Below the pieces are notes generated by a model. The model was not told the DNA's origin, made no database searches, and saw nothing but the letters and a program-made list of their open reading frames with translations. Below are positions 8,047 through 16,588 of a DNA stretch of 64,000 nt, in pieces; the stretch's first letter is position 1, and every line of letters starts with the position of its first letter. A program made the position numbers and the translations under genes. The DNA comes from JAFMDF01 sp965277445. Its GTDB lineage: Bacteria; Bacteroidota; Bacteroidia; Chitinophagales; Saprospiraceae. Location: the NCBI GenBank assembly GCA_965277445.1, contig CBDICY010000016.1, forward strand, positions 186,001 to 250,000, given 5' to 3'.

Positions 8047-10422
8047 ATGTTCAGAAATTACCTTAAAACGGCTTCCAGACATCTCTTGCATCATAAATAC
8101 TATGTTTTGATAAATGTAGTTGGTTTGGGCTTAGGGATTACGCTGAGTATATTGGCTTACCTCAACTGGAAATTTGATGCAGATTTTGATAAGTTTCACA
8201 GCAAGGCAGATAAATTATTTCGGATAGAAACGGTAAAGTCTAGCAATCAAGATATTTATGGGGTAGCTCCTGCACCGTTAGCTGCAATTGCAAAAAATAA
8301 TATCGCAGGCGTAAAAGATGCGATTATTGTTGATAATTGGGGGGCAGCGGTGAATTATGAAGACCGAACTTTTTATCAGAATATCCTTTTTACGGAAGCT
8401 AATTTTACCAAATGGTTTAATTTTCCTTTGTTGAAAGGAACAGTAAATTTAGATGACCCTGGCGCTATTGTAATGACTGAATCCATGGCAAAAAAATACT
8501 TTGGTGACGAAGACCCAATTGGTAAAGCCCTTACTGTTTTTCCAGAACTTACTCGTCAAAGAGATTTATTGGTTTCTGGTATTGTACAAGACCCGCCTAA
8601 AAATTCCAGTATCACTTTTGACTTTATTGCCAATATCAATAATCAAATGTACGCCAATGGCGATAAATTACTGAGTACCGACTGGAAAAAATGGCGAGAT
8701 GCTATCTTTTTAGCGGTAGACAATCCATCAGATGCACCTTATATTTTAACCCAATTAGACCAGCATGTAGCCGCTCACCAAAGCGCTCGTCCAGATTTTG
8801 AAACCAAACAATTTTTCCTAGAACCTTTTGTGGGTATGATTGATAATGCGAGAGCGGTACGTAGGAATAGCTTAATGTCTGGCACACCAGATTCGGCGAT
8901 ATGGGGGAATATGGTCATGGCGATTCTTTTGTTGCTAACGGCTTGCCTGAATTTCTCTAATATGACCATTTCCATGTCAGGAAAACGCATTAAAGAGATT
9001 GGTGTTAGAAAAGTAATGGGGGGAACACAGCAACAATTGATTGGTCAATTATTATTAGAAAGCTTACTGATTTGTTTATTAGGTTTAGTGTTTGGTTTGG
9101 CATTGACCGACTTTGCCACCGAATGGTATAACCAAATGTGGAAGTATATAGATTTACAATTAGTTTTAGCAGACAATCCGCCTATCATCATTTTTCTGAT
9201 AAGCACCGTAATCCTAACGACTATCATGGCGGGGGCTTATCCTGCTTTTTATATTAGTTCTTTTAACCCTAATCGAATTTTTCATGGCTCCGTCAAATTT
9301 GGTGGTACGAATTTAGTTTCTAAGGTACTCTTGGGTTTTCAAGTGGCGATTTCTTTGATTGCCGTTATTGCAGGATTGTCTTTTTACCAAAATGCGGACT
9401 TTCAACAAAATACCGATTTGGGCTTTAATCGAACCAGTACGCAGGCGATTTATACTGGGGATGAAACCACCTTTACGGTGATGCAAAATGAAATTAATAA
9501 AAGCCCGAATGTCATTCAATCGGCAGGCGTCCGCCATCATATTGGTGATTCTTGTCCTCGACATGAATTTACGTTAAATGGGGAGCCACAAGGAGAGGCA
9601 GAGTATATGGAAGTTGGTACTGACTATTTGAGTTTAATGGATATTGAAACGGTTAAAGGGCGTACTTTTAAGGAAGACATGGAGACAGATTATCAAAATG
9701 CCATCATGATTAACGAAAAATTTGCCCGTGACTTTTTCCCAAATATCGACCCAATTGGACAGGAAGTAACTTTTTTTGATACCCTAAATTGTAGAATTGT
9801 AGGCGTAGTAGGTGATTTTATGCAGGATAGTTTTTTTGACCCTTTACGCCCCTTAGTGCTAAAATATAGTAAAGCTGACCGATTTTTATACTTAGCCGTT
9901 CGCTCTGACCCTAAGGATTTAAAACCAGTAGAAATGGCTTTGGCGAGTGCGTGGAAAACTAATTTCCCTACCAAACCTTTTGTGCATAATTTCCAAAATG
10001 AGTTTTTAGCGAATGCGATGGAAGTGACCGCTAATATTAAATCTACCATGTCCGTTTTTGCCATTATTACGATGGTTTTGACCATTACAGGCTTATTTGC
10101 CTTAATGTCTTTGAGTATTTTAAAACGCATGAAAGAAATAGCGGTTCGGAGAGTTTTGGGTGCTACCGTCGGTAATATCTCCTATATTTTAAATCGCAAT
10201 TATTTTTGGGTGATTATAGCAGGGATTGTGGTCGGAAGTGGTTTTGGTGCTTGGTTGTCTTTTATGTTGTTAGATAGTATTTATGATATTCATGCTGGTA
10301 TTAGTTCTATTATGTTGACCGCTGCTGGGGTGATTTCCTTATTGGTCGTTTTTATAACTATTGGGATCAAGGTCTGGCAGGTGATGCGGATGAATCCTGC
10401 AGAGGTTTTGAAAGGCGACTGA
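8047..10422 (+). CDS. ABC transporter permease, FtsX/MacB-like (Bacteroidota type)
   Basis: This 791-aa inner-membrane protein has the Bacteroidota tandem layout. It runs N-terminal helix (YYVLINVVGLGLGITLSILAYL), large periplasmic MacB_PCD domain, three-helix FtsX block (residues about 285-405, with GKRIKEIGVRKVMGGTQQQLIGQL), a second helix and periplasmic domain, and a final FtsX block (about 660-790, with LKRMKEIAVRRVLGATVGNI). The EIGVRKV-type motifs are the coupling segments that touch the ATPase. No ATPase gene is within the window, so it depends on a subunit encoded elsewhere. A second permease of the same layout lies at 11118-13562. The substrate is unknown; the family moves peptides, antibiotics or lipoproteins, or works by mechanotransmission. 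Confidence 0.9.
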   Translation: MFRNYLKTASRHLLHHKYYVLINVVGLGLGITLSILAYLNWKFDADFDKFHSKADKLFRIETVKSSNQDIYGVAPAPLAAIAKNNIAGVKDAIIVDNWGAAVNYEDRTFYQNILFTEANFTKWFNFPLLKGTVNLDDPGAIVMTESMAKKYFGDEDPIGKALTVFPELTRQRDLLVSGIVQDPPKNSSITFDFIANINNQMYANGDKLLSTDWKKWRDAIFLAVDNPSDAPYILTQLDQHVAAHQSARPDFETKQFFLEPFVGMIDNARAVRRNSLMSGTPDSAIWGNMVMAILLLLTACLNFSNMTISMSGKRIKEIGVRKVMGGTQQQLIGQLLLESLLICLLGLVFGLALTDFATEWYNQMWKYIDLQLVLADNPPIIIFLISTVILTTIMAGAYPAFYISSFNPNRIFHGSVKFGGTNLVSKVLLGFQVAISLIAVIAGLSFYQNADFQQNTDLGFNRTSTQAIYTGDETTFTVMQNEINKSPNVIQSAGVRHHIGDSCPRHEFTLNGEPQGEAEYMEVGTDYLSLMDIETVKGRTFKEDMETDYQNAIMINEKFARDFFPNIDPIGQEVTFFDTLNCRIVGVVGDFMQDSFFDPLRPLVLKYSKADRFLYLAVRSDPKDLKPVEMALASAWKTNFPTKPFVHNFQNEFLANAMEVTANIKSTMSVFAIITMVLTITGLFALMSLSILKRMKEIAVRRVLGATVGNISYILNRNYFWVIIAGIVVGSGFGAWLSFMLLDSIYDIHAGISSIMLTAAGVISLLVVFITIGIKVWQVMRMNPAEVLKGD

Positions 10423-10449
10423 GTTTAAAAATCTGGGAGATCTTTAAAC
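10423..10449. terminator. hairpin directly after the permease stop codon
   Basis: The arms GTTTAAA-ATCT and AGAT-TTTAAAC flank a GGG loop, giving about 11 bp with one mismatch, and begin at the base after the TGA. There is no long T-run, so the terminator call is weak. Confidence 0.35.
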
Positions 10450-10543
10450 CAAGAAACTGCAAAACAGGTGGGGAAACAAGCAATTTTAAAATAGCTAATA
10501 ACGCTAGAGCCTACTTAGCTGGTAGAACAGGGTTAGAAACGAC

Positions 10544-11023
10544 TTAATCTATCTCTTCAAATACTTTTTTGATGTCAATCTCTATATCTGTAGCAGGATC
10601 TTTTAAGATACCAGCATTAAAATAAAGTTCTTTATTATCAGGTAAAAGTATCTGGATGCCTTTTAAAGCAGGAATCACTATCCAAGCAGACTTAACCCCC
10701 ATAGGGAAATATAAATCCCAAGCTTTTTGTTGTAATTCCTCAATAGATTGGGAAGGAGATTGAATTTCAATAGTTGTTAGTGGAGCGTCTTCTGCTTTTG
10801 CTTTGGTCGTCTTTCTACTTACTTTTTTCTTTGGATAAATACATATATCAGGTGTAGAACCAGGAGTAGTGGCTAATGCTAATTCACTCGGAAATTGATA
10901 TATTTTATTATAAGCTAGTTTTAATAAAAAGCCTATTTGTGATTGTAGTAATCCATGTATGTAGTCTGGCATAGGTTTGTTTCTTTCGATTTCGTAAGGC
11001 GTTAAATCTGTGGCTACTGTCAT
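10544..11023 (-). CDS. Uma2-like PD-(D/E)XK nuclease family protein
   Basis: This 159-aa cytosolic protein has the Uma2/DUF820 signature: an N-terminal MPDYIHGLLQSQIGFLL helix, the acidic strand TPDICIYPKK, then PLTTIEIQSPSQSIEELQQKA. The D of PDI and the E of IEIQSPSQ form the PD-(D/E)xK core, and in canonical members the third position is K two residues after E. Here it is Gln (E-I-Q), which may lower or abolish nuclease activity. Uma2 proteins are abundant in cyanobacteria and some Bacteroidota and their role is unknown. It stands between two permease genes on the opposite strand. Confidence 0.75.
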   Translation of the reverse strand: MTVATDLTPYEIERNKPMPDYIHGLLQSQIGFLLKLAYNKIYQFPSELALATTPGSTPDICIYPKKKVSRKTTKAKAEDAPLTTIEIQSPSQSIEELQQKAWDLYFPMGVKSAWIVIPALKGIQILLPDNKELYFNAGILKDPATDIEIDIKKVFEEID

Positions 11024-11117
11024 AATTCAGATTTGAGTTTATACAAAAATAGCTTTTTTTCTTTATAAATCCAATGGAAACGAAATACTAAAGTGAATAA
11101 GAATAATCAAGAATACC

Positions 11118-13562
11118 ATGAAAAATAACTTCAAAATAGCACTCCGTAGTTTCCGAAATAACAAATTTTACAGCCTCATCAATCTATCAGGTTTGATCGT
11201 AGGTATGTCAGCTTGTTTTTTGTTATTAATGTACTTGCAACATGAAACAGGCTACGACCAATTCCATGCCGAAGGCGACAAAATTTACCAAGTTAACCTA
11301 TCTGTAAATTTTGGAGGCGATGCCTATAATACGTCCAATACACCGCCGCCAGTTGGGGAAACCATGCAAAATGAAATCCCTGAAGTCGAAAGTTATACTC
11401 GACATTTTATGCCAGGCGATATGGTAGTGAGAAATGAAGATAAACTATATACCGAAAGTCATATTTGGGCGGTAGATTCTAACTTTTTAGACTTTTTCAC
11501 TTTTCCGCTTTTAGAAGGTAATATTAAAACAGCTTTATTAGATAAAAACGCGGTTGTCTTAACAGAAACTACCGCTAAAAGATATTTTGGAGAGGGTTCG
11601 GCAATGGGCAAAGAATTATTACTAAATGATGTGCCGTTTACCGTATCGGGCGTCTTGGCAGATTTGCCGCCGCAATCTTCTTTGCAATTTGATATACTGC
11701 AACCCATTCTTGCAGCAGGAAGGGTCAATTATTTTAGTTGGAGTTGGGTATGGTTACAATTAGACACCCATGTTAAATTAAAGCAACCCGTTGATGCAGC
11801 TGGCATGGCAGCCATACAAGCAAAATTTCCAGCTATGGTTCGCCAACATGCCGCCAAAGCCTTTAAGCGAATTGGTCAAGATTTAGAAGAATATTTCAAA
11901 AAAGGAAACCGTTGGGAATTGTCTTTAAAACCCATCAAAGAGGTTCATTTATATTCAGAAAACCAAAGCTCTAGAGTTGCTAATTTAGGCAGTTATACCG
12001 AAGTAAAAATATTTGGGATTGTTGCTTTATTAATTTTGCTATTGGCTTGTATTAATTTCATGAATTTGTCTACCGCTCGGTCTATGAAAAGAGCCAAAGA
12101 AGTAGGCGTTCGGAAAGTATTAGGCTCTCGTCGAGGAGATTTGATTCAGCAGTTTATGACAGAGGCTATTGGATACAGTTTAGCTGCAGGTTTGGTCGCT
12201 TTAGCCATTACCCAATTGACTTTACCTTGGTTTAATAATTTGATTGGCGTAGAGTTATCCATGGCTGACTTTTTTGGTGGTTGGACTTTAATTGCCGCTC
12301 TAGCCATTGTTTCGTTAACTGGTTTATTGGCAGGTAGTTATCCTGCTTTATACTTATCTGGATTCAAACCCATTACTGCTTTAAAAAATAAAGTTGCCGC
12401 TCGAAATGATGGGCATCATCAAATTAGAAATGGCTTAGTCGTCTTTCAATTTGCCATTTCTATTGCCTTAATAACTGCCACCTATATCATTTTACAGCAA
12501 ATTCAATTTAGTAAAAATGATTTGGGCTTGAATGAAGAAAATGTTTTGATTATTCCAAATATGGAACGATTAGGTGGACAATCAGAAGCCTTCAAAGAAG
12601 AACTAGAAAAACTTCCCGAAGTACTTCATAGTACAAGATCTTCGGACCTACCAACTAGAGGCTTTTTTGGCGATTTTTACGTACCAGAAACAGATGGCAA
12701 AAGCAACCAATTAGCGCCAGACTTAAGTCTTATGTCTTATATGGTGGATGATGATTTTGTAGAAACGATGGATATAGCATTATTGGAAGGTAGAGATTTT
12801 GATAAACAATACGGTACAGATAATCGGTCTGTTATTCTCAACGAAGCCGCTGTTAAATTTGTAGGTTGGGAAAACCCTATTGGACAATACATTCGCTATC
12901 CAGGAAATCAAAACCAACGATTTCAAGTAGTCGGTGTAATGAAAGATTTTCATACCCATTCTTTTAGAAATCAAATTATCCCTTTTGCTTTATTCCACGA
13001 GTCGTCGGAGACTTATAATATCAACCAAGAATTTATCGCTCTTCGTTTACAAAAGGGCAGCGAATCCAAAGTCATTCAAGAAGCAAAAACTATTTTAGCT
13101 AACTTTAATGATGGCGTACCTTTTAATTTTACTTTTTTGAATGAAGATTATAATAGTTTATACCAATCAGAAACACGAATCGGTTCGATTCTAGGCGTTT
13201 TTACCACGCTTTCTATCTTCATCGCCTGTCTAGGTTTATTAGGCTTGATTGCTTATACCATCGAACAACGCAGAAAAGAAATTGGAATTCGAAAAGTATT
13301 GGGCGCATCCGTATCGGGGATTATCGGTTTGTTGGCAAAAGATTATTTAAAATTAGTACTGATTGCTTTTCTAATTGCGATTCCTTTCTCTTGGTATTTT
13401 ATGACCGATTGGTTAAATGACTTTGCTTATCGGATTGACTTAGAGTGGTGGATGTTTGCCATAGCGGGTATTGCTGCGGTGGTGATTGCTTTTGCGACCA
13501 TAGGCATACAAAGTGCTCGGGCAGCTTTGGTGAATCCTATTGAGAGTTTAAAGACGGAATGA
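11118..13562 (+). CDS. ABC transporter permease, FtsX/MacB-like (Bacteroidota type)
   Basis: This 814-aa inner-membrane protein is a second tandem FtsX permease. It has an N-terminal helix in NKFYSLINLSGLIVGMSACFLLLMYL, a MacB_PCD domain, a first FtsX block containing MKRAKEVGVRKVLGSRRGDLIQQF, a second periplasmic domain, and a last block with EQRRKEIGIRKVLGASVSGII followed by helices to the C-terminus (IESLKTE). It is similar in plan to, but clearly diverged from, the protein at 8047-10422. Neither has an ATPase partner nearby. It ends in a heptamer-word hairpin facing a convergent small gene. Confidence 0.9.
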   Translation: MKNNFKIALRSFRNNKFYSLINLSGLIVGMSACFLLLMYLQHETGYDQFHAEGDKIYQVNLSVNFGGDAYNTSNTPPPVGETMQNEIPEVESYTRHFMPGDMVVRNEDKLYTESHIWAVDSNFLDFFTFPLLEGNIKTALLDKNAVVLTETTAKRYFGEGSAMGKELLLNDVPFTVSGVLADLPPQSSLQFDILQPILAAGRVNYFSWSWVWLQLDTHVKLKQPVDAAGMAAIQAKFPAMVRQHAAKAFKRIGQDLEEYFKKGNRWELSLKPIKEVHLYSENQSSRVANLGSYTEVKIFGIVALLILLLACINFMNLSTARSMKRAKEVGVRKVLGSRRGDLIQQFMTEAIGYSLAAGLVALAITQLTLPWFNNLIGVELSMADFFGGWTLIAALAIVSLTGLLAGSYPALYLSGFKPITALKNKVAARNDGHHQIRNGLVVFQFAISIALITATYIILQQIQFSKNDLGLNEENVLIIPNMERLGGQSEAFKEELEKLPEVLHSTRSSDLPTRGFFGDFYVPETDGKSNQLAPDLSLMSYMVDDDFVETMDIALLEGRDFDKQYGTDNRSVILNEAAVKFVGWENPIGQYIRYPGNQNQRFQVVGVMKDFHTHSFRNQIIPFALFHESSETYNINQEFIALRLQKGSESKVIQEAKTILANFNDGVPFNFTFLNEDYNSLYQSETRIGSILGVFTTLSIFIACLGLLGLIAYTIEQRRKEIGIRKVLGASVSGIIGLLAKDYLKLVLIAFLIAIPFSWYFMTDWLNDFAYRIDLEWWMFAIAGIAAVVIAFATIGIQSARAALVNPIESLKTE

Positions 13563-13566
13563 TTAT

Positions 13567-13657
13567 GGTAACAGGTATCGGATACTAGGTTTCAGGTGTG
13601 ATTCAAGTACATCTAGCCTGAAACCTAGTACCTGACACCCGATACCTAGTAATCACC
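13567..13657. repeat. inverted heptamer-word array between convergent genes
   Basis: The left arm is five 7-nt words GGTAACA, GGTATCG, GATACTA, GGTTTCA, GGTGTGA (13567-13601). The right arm, from 13615, reads AGCCTGA, AACCTAG, TACCTGA, CACCCGA, TACCTAG, TAATCAC. The core 13583-13596/13617-13630 is a perfect 14-bp stem and the outer words pair with offsets. It fills the whole gap between two convergent genes, consistent with a bidirectional terminator. Confidence 0.8.
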
Positions 13658-13662
13658 TTATT

Positions 13663-13866
13663 TCAATTATATTTCATCAACTCTTTATTGTGACAATTAG
13701 CAAAAAAATAACCAATTAGACTCCATGTTAAACAAGAAATGGTTATGCCTAATAGAAAGACTTGATTTGAAATATTCATTTGCAGGATCAAATAGCATAA
13801 GGTATAAATTAGCATAGCTAGTACGCCTGCCTTTAATGCCATTTTTTTAGGATTATATACTTTCAT
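13663..13866 (-). CDS. small two-helix membrane protein of unknown function
   Basis: The ATG at 13866 gives 67 residues; a TTG nine codons upstream is less likely. There are two hydrophobic stretches (ALKAGVLAMLIYTLCYLIL and VFLLGITISCLTWSLIGYFFA) with a short loop between them and a basic N-terminus MKVYNPKKM. The N-terminus recalls the first membrane segments of Bacteroidota PhoR-type sensor kinases, but no kinase part follows. I do not recognise a family. It is convergent with the permease gene, separated by the heptamer array. Confidence 0.55.
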   Translation of the reverse strand: MKVYNPKKMALKAGVLAMLIYTLCYLILQMNISNQVFLLGITISCLTWSLIGYFFANCHNKELMKYN

Positions 13867-14035
13867 AACAGTTCGGAGGTTTAATTTTTTCAATTATTTT
13901 ATAATGCAAAATTAGCCTAGTAGCTATGTTATAAAAATGACTTGCATTCATATATTAGATGATTTGTATCATTTTATTTTGAAACAGGTCAAATAGATAC
14001 ATCCCAATAGAGCGTCAGGTAAAAAAATGATAAAC

Positions 14036-14099
14036 ATCCGTGTTCCTTCATCTATCCGTGGTATTAATTGCTACCACAGATAGATAAAGGGACACGGAT
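14036..14099. repeat. ATCCGTG-family hairpin, copy 1
   Basis: The arms 14036-14063 and 14072-14099 are complementary over 28 bp with three mismatches around an 8-nt loop. The arm carries ATCCGTG near its outer end and again (as TATCCGTGG) at its inner end. A near-identical hairpin is at 52274-52341. Confidence 0.8.
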
Positions 14100-14191
14100 A
14101 TTGGATATTCTTCAATTCTATTATTAATTTTTGTAATATCAATTTTTAAGCTGACTATCTAAAAATATAGCAAGTCATTTTTTTACGGTAC

Positions 14192-14258
14192 ACTCGTAAC
14201 TTGGAAATTCATTTCCAAGAAGAATTTCCCCTTGGAAATGAATTTCCAAGTTACGAGT
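14192..14258. repeat. CTTGGAAAT-family hairpin, copy 1
   Basis: A perfect 28-bp stem (14192-14219 with 14231-14258) around an 11-nt loop. Each arm contains CTTGGAAAT-TC-ATTTCCAAG, itself a 9-bp palindrome. Related copies lie at 27660-27730 and 50549-50622. Confidence 0.9.
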
Positions 14259-14438
14259 AACAGTTTGAGCAGTCTTCATTTTGAAGCAAGCCGTATGTCT
14301 AGAATTGGCAAAACCTATCATTTAACCCTTACAAATAACAAAAAAACAAATACATCAATTAATTTAGTCTGGAATTTAATTAGTAGCGGAATAAAACCCC
14401 TTCCTTTTTCGCTCCTGTCACCGATTTAACCAGACAAC

Positions 14439-15626
14439 ATGAAATTATTAAAACCTTTACTTTTCCTTGCACTCATTTCTATTTGGAGTTGCCAAAAAGA
14501 TACCAATCGCTCGATCTGCGACCAACAAATTGACAATCTACGAATCAATCAATTACAATACCTCGGCAGTCAGAATAGTTATCGAATGCAGACTTATGAA
14601 CCGTTATACAATGCCATAGATAAAGGGTTAGGTTTATTCTCTAAATACAAGCAACCTGCTGGATGGGATTACTCACATGAAACGCTAGAAGATCAATTGA
14701 ACAAGCATAATATTCGAGGCTTGGAATTTGATGTGTATTATGATCCCGATGGTGGCTTGTTTTATCATCGAGCAGGAAATCGTTTAGTCGGCGAACCAAC
14801 AGCGTCAGGTGTATCTGAATTAAATGACCCAGGGTTTAAAATTTTGCATCGACCTGACTTTGATTATATGTCTCACCATTATACGTTCAAATCTGCTTTG
14901 ACCGCAGTTAAAAATTGGTCGGATGCGAATAAAAATCACTTACCCTTAACTATTTTGGTCGAACCAAAAGATGATGCCTATGTAAGTGCTGCTACCCTAT
15001 TAATTCCAGGTGACCTATTGACTCGCCCTAAATTAATCACACCTGCTGCTTTGGATTTTATTGATAAAGAAATTGAAGAAATTTTTGGTAAAAATGCCAA
15101 AAAAATCATTACACCAGATGAAGTAAGAGGCGATTTTGAAACTTTAGAAGAAGCTATCTTGACTGATGGTTGGCCAAAACTAAAAGACGCCCGAGGCAAA
15201 ATTATGTTTGTGCTAGTCAATTCTGGATTTGAAAAATCGTATTACCTCAATGGACACCCTTCCTTGGAAGGTCGTCAAATGTTTACTTTTTCTAAACCGG
15301 GCAAAGCAGAATGTGCTTTTGTTCGTTTTAATAAACCCGAAAAAGACTTGAACGAAATTCAAGATTTAGTCGCCAAAGGTTATATGGTCAGAACCCTTGC
15401 AGAGGATGGTACTAAAGCGGCTAAAGAAGGAGATGAAACGCAAATGACGGCTGCTTTTGCAAGTGGTGCACAGCTTATTTCCACCCATTATTATCGACCC
15501 GATGAACGCTATAAAGACAATGAAGATTGGACCAATTATTCAGTGCAGTTTCCTAGTGGCGAATTGGCGATTGTTAATTTTATGAATGGGGATAGTAGTT
15601 TGGTGAATTGTGGGGTTGGGGAGTAG
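14439..15626 (+). CDS. PI-PLC-C1-like (Ca2+-dependent phosphoinositide phospholipase C family) lipoprotein
   Basis: This 395-aa lipoprotein (Cys18 after LALISIWS) belongs to the PLC-like phosphodiesterase TIM-barrel family. It shows the start motif INQLQYLGSQNSYR, then LEDQLNKHNIRGLEFDVYYDPDG, FYHRAGN (H110), LPLTILVEPKDD, and a late STHYYRPDERY segment. Family members normally read G(T/S)HNSY at the first motif, where the His is a catalytic residue. Here Gln45 replaces it (SQNSY). The second His (H110) and the acidic metal-site residues of LEFD and EPKD are present. It may be inactive or use altered chemistry, so the substrate is left open. Confidence 0.82.
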   Translation: MKLLKPLLFLALISIWSCQKDTNRSICDQQIDNLRINQLQYLGSQNSYRMQTYEPLYNAIDKGLGLFSKYKQPAGWDYSHETLEDQLNKHNIRGLEFDVYYDPDGGLFYHRAGNRLVGEPTASGVSELNDPGFKILHRPDFDYMSHHYTFKSALTAVKNWSDANKNHLPLTILVEPKDDAYVSAATLLIPGDLLTRPKLITPAALDFIDKEIEEIFGKNAKKIITPDEVRGDFETLEEAILTDGWPKLKDARGKIMFVLVNSGFEKSYYLNGHPSLEGRQMFTFSKPGKAECAFVRFNKPEKDLNEIQDLVAKGYMVRTLAEDGTKAAKEGDETQMTAAFASGAQLISTHYYRPDERYKDNEDWTNYSVQFPSGELAIVNFMNGDSSLVNCGVGE

Positions 15627-15659
15627 GTCAAAACTTGTCAACTATTTTTGGGCATATCC

Positions 15660-15759
15660 AAATCATAAATCTTAAATCATAGTTCATAAATCATAAATCT
15701 GTTACGTAAAAACTAGATGGATTTATGATGTAAGATGTATGATTTAAGATTTATGATTT
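15660..15759. repeat. inverted heptamer-word array (AAATCAT type)
   Basis: The left arm has six exact 7-nt words: AAATCAT, AAATCTT, AAATCAT, AGTTCAT, AAATCAT, AAATCTG (15660-15701). The right arm has five: ATTTATG, ATGTAAG, ATGTATG, ATTTAAG, ATTTATG (15721-15755). The outer 22 bp (15660-15681/15738-15759) pair perfectly. It lies between convergent genes. Confidence 0.85.
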
Positions 15760-15801
15760 TTTCAAACCCAATCTAACATCATTACCTAAATCCCCAAGCA
15801 C

Positions 15802-16251
15802 TTACTTAGCGCCTCCCATTTTAATCTTAGAAATCGTTTTCCCAATAGATTTACTAGGTTTATCCATATCATTTATCGAGAATTTAATCGCTGCTTTTAT
15901 CAAATTTTCCACTTGTTCATTGCGATAATCCTCCGAATGATGAATCGGAATATGCCGCATTAGTTTTCCTGTTCCCTTTAATAATTGATGCGGGTCGTCC
16001 AATAAAACGCCTTTATTAAATCCTAAATTGAGGTGTTTAGAATAGATGGGAATCATACAAAAACAATCTCCTAATTTTTCCGAAAGGCTAAATGCAGTTG
16101 TGAGTGCATGAGTATGATATAATAGTTCGTTGCTGTCGGGATGTATTGATAAAATGTACTTCCTCAAATCTTTAAAAAGGGTAATCAAAGCTTGATCTTT
16201 AAATTCCAAATGGAATAAAAAATCTGGATGAATGGTTCTAGATGATGACAT
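15802..16251 (-). CDS. DUF1801 domain-containing protein
   Basis: This 149-aa cytosolic protein matches the DUF1801/YdhG-like pattern: an N-terminal helical part, ELLYHTHALTTAFSLSEKLGDCFCMIPIYSKHLNLGFNKG, then LLKGTGKLMRHIPI, which corresponds to the family motif L.G.GK..RH. The C-terminus is a basic tail (KTISKIKMGGAK). The family is widespread and small, related to iron-chaperone-like YdhG folds, with no firm biochemical role. It converges on the PI-PLC-like gene. Confidence 0.82.
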   Translation of the reverse strand: MSSSRTIHPDFLFHLEFKDQALITLFKDLRKYILSIHPDSNELLYHTHALTTAFSLSEKLGDCFCMIPIYSKHLNLGFNKGVLLDDPHQLLKGTGKLMRHIPIHHSEDYRNEQVENLIKAAIKFSINDMDKPSKSIGKTISKIKMGGAK

Positions 16252-16588
16252 AGCTATAAATTTATTCTAATCAGAAAGGGAAGATACAATTTTTTTATTG
16301 ACCATAGAGTTGTAAATTGCAAGATAAGTAGGTAAACAAATATAAAACATCATCTAAAATATTTGTTGCGGGTTGCGAGTTGCGGGTTAAATTCAATCAA
16401 ATACCTAATAATTTTAGTTGAATAATCTAAAATAATTCAATTCAATTTTAGATTCAAAATGCTATCTTTTCAACTCGTATCCCGCAACTCGCAACTATTT
16501 AATAAGTGTTGACTAATTTTGTCTCACAACTTACTTATACTGTTTCATTAACCCTATTTTACTATATCTACCTTAAATTAGTTTGTTG
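16252..16588. other. 337-bp intergenic region with heptamer array
   Basis: It separates divergent genes (DUF1801 and the cyclase) and so should hold both promoters. The only structure I can support is the array annotated at 16365-16498. Confidence 0.5.
16365..16498. repeat. inverted heptamer-word array (GTTGCGG type)
   Basis: The left arm is GTTGCGG, GTTGCGA, GTTGCGG (16365-16385). The right arm is CAACTCG, TATCCCG, CAACTCG, CAACTAT (16471-16498). The 85-nt AT-rich spacer holds further opposed words (ATTCAATC..., ...ATTCAATTC). The same word type recurs at 34874-34901 and 47030-47083. Confidence 0.8.

Larger units (their letters stand above)
13867..14438. other. 572-bp intergenic region with two hairpin-family members
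   Basis: Apart from the two hairpins annotated at 14036-14099 and 14192-14258, I see no gene. A 65-codon plus-strand frame from 14232 starts inside the second hairpin and looks accidental. Confidence 0.6.

Noticed and set aside
14232..14429. 65-codon frame before the PI-PLC-like gene
   Set aside because: Its first residues are the right arm of the CTTGGAAAT hairpin, and the rest has no recognisable features.
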